From Fragilaria crotonensis (lineage: Eukaryota; Bacillariophyta; Fragilariophyceae; Fragilariales; Fragilariaceae): 64,000 nucleotides of DNA. The position numbers and the translations under genes are program-made. The stretch spans positions 1 to 64,000 of the forward strand of contig JAKSYS010000078.1 in the NCBI GenBank assembly GCA_022925895.1, read 5' to 3'. Shown one piece after another: positions 23,364 through 35,258 of this stretch (position 1 is the first letter of the stretch; each line of letters begins with the position of its first letter). Under the pieces are notes generated by a model that saw only the letters and a list, made by a program, of their open reading frames with translations, had not been told where the DNA came from and made no database searches.

Positions 23364-23700
23364 TGGTCAGCTTTGAAGACAGAAGCACGAATGAGAGCGT
23401 TTGACAGAACGTGAGGCTCCGACAGGAAATAATGTGACTTGAGCCAGTAAAAACTAAACTATCTTGTTCGACGTCGGCACGTGCCCAGATGTCTGCTGCG
23501 AGCAGACGTCGTTGTGACATTTTGTTCGAGCTCTCGTCAGATTCTTGTTACTCCATGAGAACCATGAGGGTAACAAGATCGTGCCGCACATGTTGTTAAT
23601 GTTCTCCCCTCAAGTTCTGAAGTACTAGTACTAGTACCTGGTGCTGGATTACGTTGCAGAGGAACTACTAGTAGTAGTAGAATCTGGTACATGTGTGTAA
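23364..23700. other. Upstream region of the 22.5-23.4 kb gene
   Basis: No gene is supported. It contains CTAGTA-rich simple sequence near 23620-23680. Bases 23698-23700 (TAA) are the left target duplication of the next element. Confidence 0.35.
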
Positions 23701-24775
23701 GACCCTCTCTTAACCTGACACATTAGAGGACACATTCGATTTTTTTCCATGTGCTTCGGCAGTTTGCCCACTGATACACATGTTTAAAAACATTCATTTC
23801 CGGGTTTCAGGCAGTGTGGCCACACTCGTTTGCTCCATCGACACACACAGAGACCGGTTTGAATGTGTCACACTGCCTTTTCAGTGTGGCCACACTGGAA
23901 CATTTTCGAACGTTCGGAGATGAAACGTCACGCAAATGTGACGTCAAAAAAGAAGTATACGTGCATTCCGCACAGTAAATTGTACCCTGATCCATACTCC
24001 AAGTCGTTGATCACATGCAGTATTGCAATCATGATCGACTATCTTCTTCCAATGGTTGAAGGTGTTGACATGTCATTCCTCCCAACTGATGCTAGCATGA
24101 ACCTGTCAGCATTCTCTCTTGGCAACATATTCCGTTCACAGCTGCGATCCGAGTAAAGATTGTTATGACGATACGAGCGACAGTAACGACGACGACGAAC
24201 AGCCGGTTGCAACAACGACGACGAGGGACAATGTCTACGTCGACAATTACAGTGAAGACGGCGACAACGGCAAAGATGATAATGGCAAGACACGAAGTTG
24301 CTCGGTACAGCACTGTCATTGAACGATGAGGATGACGAAGACGACGGAACCTATTTCGACCACGTAAAAACATGCTTGTACTACAAGTAATTGGACACCC
24401 AAGATGCCAACTTTTGATATCATGAAGCTTCAGGGATAGGATTCAGATGAGGAATATTAGCATAGTAATCATCTGTTCGGACCATACTCTAGGAATCACT
24501 TGTCAATGGAACATAACATGATGAACTCTAGTAGTAGTAGTTGCATCGGTCCTGTAGCATGACGCACAGTGCCGATAAACTACTAGCATCTATTGCCACT
24601 GTTCATGATTACAGTACCATAGAAACCAGTGTGTTCGCATCTGCGTTTCTGGACACACTTACTTTTTTTGGTTAAGATGAAGGGACACACTCGACCCGCG
24701 AGCCGGCCGAAAATGAGGGAAAAATTCAAACCGATCGAATGTGTCGGACTCAGTGTGTCAGGTTAAGGAACGGTC
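23701..24775. mobile_element. Harbinger-type non-autonomous element, 1,075 bp
   Basis: The ends are inverted repeats: GACC-TCTCTTAACCTGACACA at the left and its counterpart GACCGTTCCTTAACCTGACA at the right, with a second shared block GACACATTCGAT. A TAA target duplication lies at 23698-23700 and 24776-24778, the 3-bp TWA type of PIF/Harbinger elements. CAGTGTGGCCACAC-type motifs recur near the left end. A short acidic open frame (about 24120-24320) is inside, but no transposase was recognised. Confidence 0.7.
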
Positions 24776-24971
24776 TAATCAGCGTTTACTTTAACATTGC
24801 TCAGGGCCGCAGGTCAGGAACAAGCATCTGTGGGGTTGCGGGAAACACCGATTTTTCAATACGGTTCCCGCAACCCCGAAGAATTCCGGCGTACAGTTCA
24901 GTGCTGGAATCAGTACAGAATACAAGTACTGTACTACTATACAGAGTATAGTAGTACAAGAGTATAGTAAC

Positions 24972-25310
24972 AATATATATATATACTAGTGGGTACCTCC
25001 CAATTGGTCGGACTTTTGGAATACGTGTACGGTATGGGTTGTGCACGGTTGTGTGTACTGTTTGTACAGTTCAGTACTATACGCAAGTAGTGCAGTACCC
25101 CAGAGTGGTCATACTCCGTAACAGACGCACGCACTGACGCAACTACGTATATGCAAATCTTACCGACATCGCTTACGGAGTACTCCAGTATGCATGTATG
25201 ACATATATCATACTCCGAGTATGAGACAGTATTCATTTGATCCAGTACCCCAGAGTGGTCATACTCCGTAACAGACGGACGCACGCACGCACACACGCAC
25301 ACAATTAATT
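24972..25310. repeat. Interspersed repeat, copy 1 (nested in foldback arm)
   Basis: It starts with TATATATACTAGTGGGTACC and includes ATGCAAATCTTACCGACATC. Both are shared with 63270-63440. A CAGTACCCCAGAGTGGTCAT block occurs twice inside (about 25092 and 25243). The corresponding right foldback arm lacks this segment, so it is an insertion. Confidence 0.65.
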
Positions 25311-25641
25311 TATAATATAGTAGGATATAGTAGACTACGCATAAAATGAAATAATATATTTGATTACGTATGCTTCCTCCTAAAAACCCAGAACTCTACT
25401 ACTAGAGAGAACACCGTTTTCCAGGGTTCGTAACGGCGTCTCGGATCGCGCTTCCATTGAACAGCTTGTATTGCTATTGTATGATATATGCATATATGTC
25501 ATACGTATGATGAGCATGTAAGATACGCGAAGGACAAAGTCGGCAGTTTTTTTTGGGGTTGCGGGAACCGGCTGGAATTGATTCTCTGGTGTCACGCTAT
25601 TGCGTCAGAGAGAGCTCAACACGGATTCGACAATCATATAG

Positions 25642-25718
25642 GAAGTTGTCCGAGTGATCCAAGAAGTTGTCCGAGTGATCCGAGAAGTTGTCCGAGTGAT
25701 CCGAGAAGTTGTCCGAGA
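25642..25718. repeat. 21-bp minisatellite
   Basis: About 3.6 copies of a 21-bp unit (GAAGTTGTCCGAGTGATCCG plus one base) lie in the loop of the foldback element. Confidence 0.85.
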
Positions 25719-26446
25719 GCGTATCCCTAATGCATAGCGGTACTGAGTACTAGGGTGTGTAGGAATGTCAGTAGAGTAGTCCATGTAAAAGTAATTTCAT
25801 CCTCTGAAACGAGTTTCAAAAAGTCAAATCGCTCCGAAAAGTCGTTTCAAGAAATGAGTGATCCGGAATTGGGATCACTTCTTTTTAATCCCTGTAGACC
25901 TATACCAGATGCTACACAAAAATAGGGTTAAGCAGTGATCCAGAAGGACAACTTGAAAATCCTCCGGACAACTCGAAAATTCTCTGAAAGACGCTATTTT
26001 TGTCGAGCTCCATTTTTCGATAATAGTACGAAACAACAAATCGAAACCAGCTGTTTCCCGCATCCCCTAAAAAAGCTGCTGGCTTTGTCCTTCGCCTTTC
26101 TTACATGGTAATCAAAGGTACTAGTACCATGGTATGACATATATGCATATATCATACTACTTCGCTATACGAGCTGATCAATGGCAGAGATCCAAGACGC
26201 CGTTAAAAGCCCTGGAAAACGGTTTTCTCTCTCTAGTAGAGTTCTGGGTTTTTAGGAGGAAGCAGCACACGTAATCAAATATATTATTTCATTTTATTCG
26301 TAGTCTATTATATATATATTGTTGCTATACTCTTATACATACTCCATATTTCAGTACTCTCTACTGATACCAGTACTGAACTGTACACCGGAATTTTTTC
26401 GGGGTTGCGGGAACCGTAGTGAAAAATCGGTGTTTCCCGCAACCCC

Positions 26447-27118
26447 TGTGTTCAGAGTTCAGAGCGCACGACTGGATGGCATAATGGGAGCTTGGTCAGA
26501 AGATTCGACTTTATTCTGAAATCTGAAATCTATTTGTACCATGTGTACGCGACTGTAGTAGGAGAGGCAGGATGAACAGTTTGGCCAAGATATTTCGAAA
26601 AATCCTACATATTACATATCACATATCACATATCACATATCCCCTCGACATTTATTTCAAATAAATCTGAAGACACGCCTTTTATTCACTACTCCGTACT
26701 TGTACCATAGATCTCGGTTGTACATACCTGGTACAGAATTTCCATTCCTGCGAATCCTCACATATATGCCCTAATTGGCTATTACCATCACAGGTAAGCT
26801 GAATCAATATAATAATTGTACAGCGACAAATCTGTACTATGAATATGGCTTGTTTCGCTTCGTAGCAAAATATAGTGCAACTCGTGTAGGATCAGTACAA
26901 AATCCGTGACGTCTTCGTTTTGTGCCAGGGGATGGCAGCCTCGCACATCGAAACAAGGCAATCGAAACCACACCAAAAAAAAAGTTGTTCGGACCATGAT
27001 ATTGTAACGACAACTTCACCAACTTACACTTCGTAACTGCCGAGCCTTTTGTTGCGACTGGATCAAAAATATACTTCAAGGCAGAGTTTGACTTGCGAGG
27101 GTCGGCAGTTGAGACAAA
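26447..27118. other. Non-coding stretch with short tandem repeat
   Basis: A small ACATATCAC tandem repeat lies near 26605-26642. No gene was recognised. Confidence 0.4.
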
Positions 27119-27496
27119 ATGAAGACGCTCGCAACGTATTATCAGTGTTGGCTTGAAATCACCAAGCAACAACGATACCGAGACAAATGGCTGTCAGACG
27201 AACTCTATTTCCGTGCAATCAATGCCCAGTTTCCAACTCTCAAGGCCCTTGGATTCGATAGAGGCATGTTGAACAAAGCAATTTCATCATGCGAAGGCGC
27301 AACACTTGATGACTTCACAGAATCGAATGATACCGGCCGATTCCGAAGATCAGCCAAAGGCCTAGATATAATGAGAATAATCTTTTATGTGCTGCGAGCA
27401 CATCAAATGTCCGCAATTTTCATGTATAGTTTTGCATTTTCTCATAGAACAGCCCCTGCTCTCCAACAAATCAGCTCGATGAACGCTATCGATTGA
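27119..27496 (+). CDS. Hypothetical ORF, 125 residues
   Basis: An open frame starts MKTLATYYQCWLEITKQQRY and includes a charged stretch (FDRGMLNKAISSCEGATLDDF). No family was recognised. It lies between repeats and could be a remnant of a mobile-element gene or a chance frame. Confidence 0.25.
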   Translation: MKTLATYYQCWLEITKQQRYRDKWLSDELYFRAINAQFPTLKALGFDRGMLNKAISSCEGATLDDFTESNDTGRFRRSAKGLDIMRIIFYVLRAHQMSAIFMYSFAFSHRTAPALQQISSMNAID

Positions 27497-27953
27497 ATGC
27501 CTACATACATAGAACCTTTTACCTATATGTCTTGTATAGAAATATGCAATCAACTAATGCAGCCTAAAATCATTACTACCATAGCTAGTACGGAGTAGCA
27601 GTAGTTGTACTACGTACATAGGGAAGCACGCAGCATGCCAACTCCTAGCAGTAGCACTGTACTACTTTTGTACTCGTACGGAGTACTCGGTAACAAGGGC
27701 AACGCTCTGCAAAACCCGATAATCCTGACACCCAGACAACACAGATGTTAGGCTCACCCTTATAGGGACAAAAAACAAAAATCAAAACTGAAATCTTCGC
27801 AGGTTTTGTCGCAATCACCGGCCTTATACTGTAGATCAAAAATCAAAAATCAAAACTGCGGACAGTTTACAAAAGCCCAAAATAATAACCTATTGAAGTC
27901 AAAACTGATCCTCGGTTATACTTTTTTGGAAAAAGCAAAAATGTCCTCTTGAA
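27497..27953. other. Non-coding stretch
   Basis: AT-rich sequence with repeated AAAATCAAAA motifs near 27775-27860. No gene was recognised. Confidence 0.35.
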
Positions 27954-29140
27954 ATGCCTGAGTCACCGACTCCTATTCCACTTTTGCTATTGACTTCTCT
28001 TTGTTACTTGGGAAGAGGATTGACTTTTGATGACCTCGCTGAGAGTACTGCAATTCATGAGGAGACAGTTCGCTCGTGTTTTCTTTCATTGCTTCATCGA
28101 TTACGGAAGTTCAGTTCTGTATGCCCTCTACGTTCGGCCACCAACGTGTGCAGAAGAAGCTCAAGCACACACTTCGGAGTATGCCGTGGCTCGTTTCACA
28201 GGCACCATCAGTAGTACTGACGCAACGCATATTTTGCTTGAGCGTGTCTCTTATCGTCTGCGACAAACCCACATTGCTGGGTTTAAAATGACGCACACAG
28301 CGAGGCCTTCTAACATAAAAGTAAACAACCGGCGACAGATTTTGGCGAGGACAACATGCCATCCAGCGCGCTGGAACGACAAGACATTGGCCCTCTTTGA
28401 TGATTTCATGACCGATCTCAAGAATGGTTGTATTATGGATGACATGATTTTTGATTTATATGAATGGGGAGGAAGTGATGGCAACCCTATTTAAAAGCGA
28501 CGCTACCAGGGGTCTTGGTTACTTGTGGATAACAGTTATTTGGCTTGGCCAACAACCGTGCCTCCCATCAAAACAACCAGCAGTAGAGTTGAGATAAGAG
28601 TTTTGTCATGGCTTGAATCAATGAGGAAGGATGTCGAATGCACATTCGGCATTCTGAAAGGTCGATGGCAAATCCTGAAGCAGGTTTTTGCCTGGCAGGT
28701 GTGGAGAGTGCGAACAAGATCTTGCTCTTAACATGCTGTGCTCTGGCTGCACATTGGCTTCTCGATGTCAATGGATTGTCTGAGCCTTGGGAAGGTGGGG
28801 TTGTTCAACAAGCATTGCTGCTGCTGGTGTTCAGGATAATCACGACACGGGTGGTTGGGACAGTGATATGGGACAATACGATGAGGAGGATTTTGGCGTT
28901 CTTCCTGCAGCCATTAGAAATCTGAACAACCCAGTTGCAATGAGGTCCTCTGACGATCTTTCGGGAATGGGTCCTGGGAGCGATGCCATACTGACCGATG
29001 GTGAAGAACTAAGGAATTATGTGGATGAGGAGCGTGCTGCCGCGGTGGTGTATAATGACGACACAAGTTGCTCCGATCATACAATCACGTCGAATTGGTA
29101 CGCAAGTTATCGCCGCTCGCTGAGTTCCGAAAGCGATTGA
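27954..29140 (+). pseudogene. PIF/Harbinger transposase copy, nearly full length
   Basis: DDE_Tnp_4-type nuclease. The N-terminal helix-turn-helix-like part is LLLLTSLCYLGRGLTFDDLA (27980-28040). The first Asp is in ISSTDATHILLERVSYRLRQ (about 28210), followed by HPARWNDKTLALFDDF. The second Asp is in SWLLVDNSYLAWPTTVPPIK (about 28515) and the Glu in RKDVECTFGILKGRW (about 28630). An acidic tail (YDEEDFGVLPAAIRNLN) ends at 29140. Breaks visible: a frame change near 28100, a TAA at 28492-28494 where AAA is expected, and frame changes near 28690 and 28790. Terminal inverted repeats were not found. The C-terminal frame of 117 codons is intact. Confidence 0.85.
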
Positions 29141-30854
29141 TTAGCTATTCACTTTGATATGGCATATCATCGAGGGGAGGTAAAGTGGCCGACAAAAAAA
29201 GGAGGTAATGATAGTACTAAGAGAACTAGTAGTCGTAGCTATCTTGACGTGAACTAGGATTGTGTGCTGAGTGTCGTTGTTCAAAGGAGAGCTCCGTGTT
29301 GCTTGTCGGTAGTAGCTAGGCGTAGCATGACAAACACATCAAATGCATGAATACCTATTCTCATGTTACTACTCATCTACTTTCGTCATCCTCTCCTGTT
29401 GGTGAATCCTCAAGCAAAAGGGGAGAGACATCCTCCGTCAATCGTTCAACCGGGGAGGTCATTGTCCACCCTGAACTGGAGGATTCACCTTCCTCGTCTT
29501 TTGTTCGACGAGATCGGTGTTACACCAGAAAGATTCGTCTTCCTCTGCTTGCTTGATGAGACGGCAGATGCCGAAGCAGTCATACTTGTGAAACCAAACC
29601 TTCCAAGGCCACGCGTCGGCAAGTGCTCGCCTGGGAGAGGGGTTTGCACCTTCAAGCGAACCAATTCGGTGCCGAGACAATGAGAATGCGAATACGAATG
29701 AGTCCGGCTGAAAACAGGTGCAAACACACGGGCGAAACAAGTGAAGACAGTAAGGAAGATTGGATGCTTGTCGATATCAGAGCTGTGACTGGACCTCTTC
29801 ACCCTTACGATCAAATGGACCGGCAAAGATGCTAATGAGGTAATAGTCGGCTAAGATAGAAGTTGTGACCGGAGTGGAAAGGTCCACTCCTTTTTAGACT
29901 ACCACTACCGTAGTCCGGTCAGGATATGCGACAGTACCATATAGATACAGTGTACCGGTGATTACGGTATAATGTACCGTACTGTAGCAATATCATATAT
30001 AATGATGCACGAACAATACTAGCAGTATCCCGATCTTGGGTCACTGTAATAACCTCACAATCATCCGTCTCTGCTGCCGTGCCGAGTACAGTTGCAATAG
30101 TGAGGTCAATAAAGAACTTCGAATGACCACCAACCGCTTTTGCATCGTTTTCAGCATTGTCCTTCAAAATTGCATCCTCTGCATTCAAGCATTCTTTTAC
30201 GGCATACTATGCGAGAGCATCATTCATGACCCTGAGTTGTACTAAGCAAGAGCACACTACGATCCGGGGCTTCAGGTGGAGTCACGCTGATCGCTGATCA
30301 AAAACCTAATTTTTATTTTTTGAATTTTAGGTTTAGGTTTAAACCTACTAGTAGTTAAACCTTAATTCCAAACCTAATCTACCGGGCACTGTACCCCATG
30401 TACTGTATCACGATGTAAAGGTGGCTGCACTGGGAAGAGTCTCACCTCTCACACAGTCTATCTACCGGTAGCTGTAACAGTTGCCTGGTACAGATAATTC
30501 ATCATTATGCCTGACCCAGCACTACCAATCCGTTGGTTTGATCCTCCTCTGCTGCTGATGAGTAGTACATGCTGCTGTCAGCACCAGACTCCATTACAAA
30601 TGCAATCTGCAAATGCATCATGGTTAGACTTTATGTAGACCAGCTTCTTGACTGTCTTGGGGACCAAGGCATTCCTCAACTTTGTTTGGTCCTCATTCTT
30701 TTATCTTCCTCGCCGATTGTCATGGTTGCTAGTTAGCTTATGTTACTCGCCCATTCGCCGTAACCAACCCATAAAGACTTAAAGTAACTTGTAACCCGTA
30801 ACCCTAAACCCTCGAGCTAAACCAAAAACCTAAATTATTCGTCTCAAATGAAAT
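29141..30854. other. Gene-poor stretch with simple and inverted repeats
   Basis: Short overlapping frames at 29347-29835 show no family. Two GGTTTAGGTTTAAACCTA-like, partly palindromic tracts lie near 30310-30380 and 30800-30900. CTAGTA and TA-rich tracts are frequent. No gene can be supported. Confidence 0.35.
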
Positions 30855-32130
30855 CTAGGTTTTAGGTTCAAGCCTAGAAAAACCTAGTTGAGTTAAACCT
30901 AGCGTTGCCACCCTTGCGCTGATCACGTATTTCAATTGATCAAGCAGCATTCTCCGCGCTGCGACCTTCTTCTGATCGAACGCAATCGTTCGATCATTTG
31001 CCCTATTCTTCTGACATTGCTCCATGAGCATTTGCGACTGAGCACCAATCCCTGCAACCATGATTTTTTTGTTGAAGGGAAACTGCGGGTGCTTTCGATG
31101 GACTTGTCGCAACAACAGCTTTCTTGCAAGACTTGGAGAGAACCCTTTCCTTTCGCATCGCAGCTCGTCCATTCGATGTATCGCCACGTATCGTCGGCAG
31201 CAGTGTTGGCATCATAATCTCTGACCTGTAGTAGGGCAAAAGGCACATGATAACAATAGGACCAAGCAAAACAAAGGAAATGAAGCCTGGAAAAGTCCAG
31301 TCCTGTGGCATCTTGTCCTCACCTTCCTGATTGTCGTCAACTGTGACTTGGTTATGTATAGGACCAGCAGGATTCAAATCATTCTCGACCTCACGTCCAT
31401 CATTTGACGTTGTGCAGTTAGGATTGCAGCTTTTCAAGCTTGCTCCTGTTGTTACAGATGCACCGTCCTCATCGGCAGTAATGCCAATTGTATTGTTTAT
31501 AGCATTGATTGACCTCCTGGTTGACTTCATCGTAAGCATACTATTGTCAATCAAGTCGACATGAGCTGCTGTCAGAGCCGGAATGCAGGACCCATGCCTT
31601 TTTGCACAATCACTTTCTTTTTTGCTTTTGAAGTTGCAGCATCAGCGCATCCAGTCAAAACAAACATTTTCTTCCAGACAAACAAGTAATAGTCATTTAA
31701 AGTCAGTCCTGAAGTGAGATTTCCAGTTGTAACATACGGCTTGTATGGCCTCCTGGCATGAGTCACAACAGAGAGAGCCTTCTTGCAGTTCTTCATGTGT
31801 TCCTGGGCGCGAGTGACCAATGCCTTGGCTTTGATCACGTTGTTGCCGCGGCCAGGGTACTTGAAACCTCAAAAAAAATAAGAACATATTGTCAGTACTT
31901 GGTACCTGGTACTCCAGTACGGCACAAACCCCACACGTTGGAAGCACAGAAAGCAGGGACATCCTGAATTCCGGGTTAACCCAAACATTTCGAAGTTTTG
32001 GGGATACGAGTGATTCTTGTCTGGAGCATGGCGGAAACCGTACAAGTAGCTACTGTACGCTGCCAGGCGGAGCTCCCACAAATTGTTTGTCCCAGCAGAG
32101 CATCATATGCACAGACCACAGACACCTGAA
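30855..32130 (-). other. Possible unrecognised gene or remnant with introns
   Basis: Minus-strand frames follow one another with splice-like joints. One holds LWELRLAAYSSYLYGFRHAP and continues through NSGCPCFLCFQRVGF (about 32075-31900). The next holds YPGRGNNVIKAKALVTRAQE (about 31860-31572), joined by a GTACCA...TTTTGAG interval. Another (31554-31323) is followed by a GTGAGG...CTACAG interval and a Lys/Arg-rich frame (about 31187-30900). I do not recognise the family, and the last junction does not keep frame. It may be a broken gene or several pieces. Confidence 0.3.
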
Positions 32131-32269
32131 AGAAAAAAATTATGTCGTTAACGGGATTATGGATACTTATAACGATCATGTAACGCCATAATAAGATGGA
32201 AGGCGACAATAATCCTTCTGCGCCGGCCGGCCAAAACTCAAGTTTGGATGTAAGGACATCGCTCCGAAC

Positions 32270-32383
32270 ACGATTTCCATTGAACCGATTTCGATGAACA
32301 GATTTTCGATGAACCGATTGTGATGAACCAACCAGATTTTTGATGAACCGATTTTGATGAACACGGTTTAATGAACCTGATTT
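32270..32383. repeat. Degenerate minisatellite of GATGAACCGATTT units
   Basis: Seven or so imperfect units of 13-20 bp (GATGAACCGATT, GATGAACAGATT and similar). The array is bracketed by GCGCCGGCC at about 32219 and 32389, which suggests it belongs to one small repeat element. Confidence 0.75.
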
Positions 32384-32740
32384 CTTAAGCGCGCCGGCCT
32401 ACATTTTAATGATTTGATATTTCTATAACCGTTTCCAACGAATGATTTAAAATACCTGTCGTGTTTGAAGTTTGAATACGTCTATAACATTCTTTGTCAG
32501 CGTGTATGTTCTATCTTACTATCTTCCGTTTTCCATCCTAATGACTCATTATTATTCGAGCTCTTTTCTATTTTAATAATTCGGTCATTTGATTGCATTG
32601 CTCCGTAATTCTGTCCTCCACGTCCTCAAAGACCCGGTTTTCCGGATGTCCCAGGTACGAGTACATTTACTCTACAAAATAGGCCTTCCTGTAGTACGGT
32701 AATTACAGTGCATTATTATTATTATTATTATATATACCTA

Positions 32741-33460
32741 AAATAACTCAGATATTGTCGTACTGTATTTTCAAAAGTAATCCTATATATTTATTTTTTA
32801 ATCCACGTACTGACGTAGCATTTGCGGTAGAAAAGTACATGGTACAAATTTTTCAGTAGAAATCTACATGAAAACTTTTTTACACTGTGTCCAGAAATGT
32901 ATATTGTATAATGTGGTACGAATCGTTGTGTAGAACGGACAACAATTTTATGTACAAGTACTCCGTTAATGCCATATCCAGTTTGTTCGATCTGTCTAGA
33001 AATACTGGAAAATGTTTTTTGAATTCCAGATTCCGTGGTACAAATTTTGCAGTAGAAACTACATGTCCAATGTCCAGAGATTCCAATGCGTATAACTTAC
33101 CAGACCTCCTCTACCGTCGTGCAACAACCGCGGCCAATGGCCGCCCCCCAGACTGGTATTATAATAAAATAACTCAGATATTGTCGTACTGTATTTTCAA
33201 AAGTAATCGTATATAATTAATTTTTAATCCACGTACTGACGTAGCATTTGCGGTAGAAAAGTACATGGTACAAATTTTGCTGTAGAAACCTACACAGAAG
33301 AAATGTTTCACTGTGTCCAGCAATGAATATTGTATAACGTGGTACAAATCGTTGTGAAGAAAGGACAACAATTTTATGTACAAGTACTCCGTTAATGCCA
33401 TATCCAGTTTGTTCAATCTGTCTAGAAATACTGGAAAATGTAATTTGAATTCCAGATTCC
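32741..33460. repeat. Tandem duplication with 426-bp period
   Basis: Copy 1 is 32741-33166 and copy 2 starts at 33167 and matches to about 33460. Shared blocks include TAACTCAGATATTGTCGTAC, GGACAACAATTTTATGTACA and CTGTCTAGAAATACTGGAAA. A partial third piece of the GGTACAAATTTTGCAGTAGA block occurs near 33036. Non-coding. Confidence 0.85.
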
Positions 33461-33587
33461 AATGCTCAGCAATGTTTATCTTACAATGCAGCGACACATT
33501 TCACAGGTAGACCGGTACTACTACTGAAACAACCACACTATCAGTACAACAATAAACTCCGCCAGTACAAGCAAGGGTTGGCAGGCA

Positions 33588-34052
33588 GGTGTTTTTTTGC
33601 GGAGTGGTTTTTTGGTTTTTATTCAAAAAACCACCTCGTTTTGGGTGGCAGTGGTTTTTTATTTTCGAGCTAAAAAGGTGTTTTTTCAAAGAGTTCGTAC
33701 GTGTTTATGCAGTACTGTATACTGCATGCCACTGTATACTTGTTACTGTATCACGTAACGATACTACAGTACACAGTTTCAAACTTCTCCACATTCAGAT
33801 ATGCAGTTGCAAACTACAAAGAAGGTTGAATAAGGATGTAAATATGTTAAAGAACAATTGCTTTGGTGTTATTGCAAGCATCCAATGTAGAATATTGGGT
33901 CCAACATCAAATAAAATGAATGTAGAATTAAAGACCTTACTGTGTAAAAAACACTAGTGTTTTTTGGGTGTTTTTTAGGTGTTTTTCGGTGTTTTTTAAT
34001 AAAAAACCACCTCGGCGAAAATCGGGACCGGTGGTTTTTCACAACCCGTACA
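33588..34052. mobile_element. MITE-like element with GGTGGTTTTTT-rich ends
   Basis: Both ends carry inverted versions of an AAAAACCACCTCG block (near 33625 and 34003) and several GTGTTTTTT motifs. The inside has no convincing gene. The boundaries are approximate and no target duplication was identified. Confidence 0.45.
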
Positions 34053-34417
34053 AGCAGCCCAGATTAAACTGAAGACAGTAAACATCCCGACAAAATCAAC
34101 GCGGCCTTGGGCCGCACATATCCAGTCTGGTGTAAAATAAAGGAGTACGTCGTACTGATACACTGGTACTACCGATAGGTACGTAGGTCGCCCGATTCAT
34201 GTGGAATTTAAGAAACTCTGATGGTCCAGCACAAGGCAGTGTTTTTCTGACTTGCTGCGATTTGCACAAACAGCAAGTTTGTGGGTATCAGTGCTGGCCT
34301 TGATGCGCGCCGGGTGGGAACAATGTGTCAAGTGTTTTCTCAACTGCTAATGACAACAAAACTGTTTGTGACAATGATTGTATTGACAAAACTGATGAAT
34401 AAATAGATAGATTCCAA
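34053..34417. other. Non-coding stretch
   Basis: No gene was recognised. A GGCCTTGGGCCGCAC segment near 34104 resembles one near 33130 beside the tandem duplication. Confidence 0.3.
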
Positions 34418-35020
34418 CTAATAATTGGGTTCTCACTGCCTTCTTCATTCAAGACCAAAGAGTACACCCTGCTGGGGCACCCACATCATATTTCAGGTGG
34501 GCATACTCTTATGTAACTCTTAATCTACTGCATTGTCTCTTGCTTCTTTACTATATTGTTGCATCTTGAGTCCCTGGTCAATGACTGCCCAAAGACAACA
34601 TTATGAGTGTTTGTTGTTGCCCTTCTTTCTCATGCATACATTATTGCCATTTTCATATAATGTTGCTACCAATGTTCCAGAGGCCTCCAAATACAGCATA
34701 TCCCAGGTTTGATTGCTCCATCAAAACTGTGATTGCAAATATTGGTGAGCGAGGTGTTATCCGTTGATGTGAAAACGGAGGCTATCATCCATTCATTTTC
34801 TCACTATCCTTTTGACAGCATGTATGTATATTGTTGATGTCGGGACAGCTGGTGTTTCACCGATTCTTGGAACGGGTGACTTTCTCTATAACATGTTCCA
34901 AGCTGATCTACACAATACATGGAATGGCATATGCCTTCCTGGATGCATGTCCTGAAAGCGCTTGATGGCCCTTCACCCAGCCAAACAGGCTTGATACATT
35001 TCTTCCTGAGAAGCTCTGTC
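34418..35020 (-). mobile_element. LINE-like remnant, copy C (old)
   Basis: The minus strand ends with AACCCAATTATTAG (34418-34431), the terminus of copies A and B, preceded by a TGTACTCTTTGGTCTTGAA block shared with copy A. WVKGHQ, the RNase H motif seen in copy B, is encoded at 34962-34979, and an ATCAACGGATA block like that of copy A lies near 34750. The frames are heavily decayed, so this is the oldest of the three copies. Confidence 0.6.
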
Positions 35021-35258
35021 TCTGTTTAATTGTTGCCATGCAGACCTGGTTGCTTGGCTGGGGCCCTTCGTTCTTGGTCTGGTGCTGAAAATTGGCATGG
35101 CCTTGTTGCTATCTGGATCCGGTGACTTAACCCAAGCGACAGCGATGTTGTGTTCCCCACCGTTTGCTTAACAAAGACAATACTATGAGGGACGCCGCGT
35201 AATCAGGAACTAGCTAGAGCTAACAGCTTTTGGAAAGGTGCTAGTGTCTAGCCACCCG

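Larger units (their letters stand above)
24832..26446. repeat. Foldback (long inverted-repeat) element, 1.6 kb
   Basis: The two arms (about 24832-25585 and 26035-26446) are inverted copies. Each arm ends in a 46-bp near-palindrome (GGGGTTGCGGGAAACACCG...CCGCAACCCC), and the same GGGGTTGCGGGAA motif recurs at the inner ends near 25555 and 26052. Shared blocks include AACCCAGAACTCTACTA and GAAATAATATATTTGATTAC. The left arm is lengthened by another repeat at about 24972-25310. A possible TGT repeat flanks the ends. No coding capacity. Confidence 0.75.

Noticed and set aside
25642-25718. CRISPR-like spaced repeats
   Set aside because: Units are directly adjacent without spacers; an ordinary minisatellite. 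No CRISPR array was seen in the window.
30310-30900. Telomere-like GGTTTAGG tracts
   Set aside because: Too short and degenerate for interstitial telomere repeats; better seen as palindromic simple sequence.
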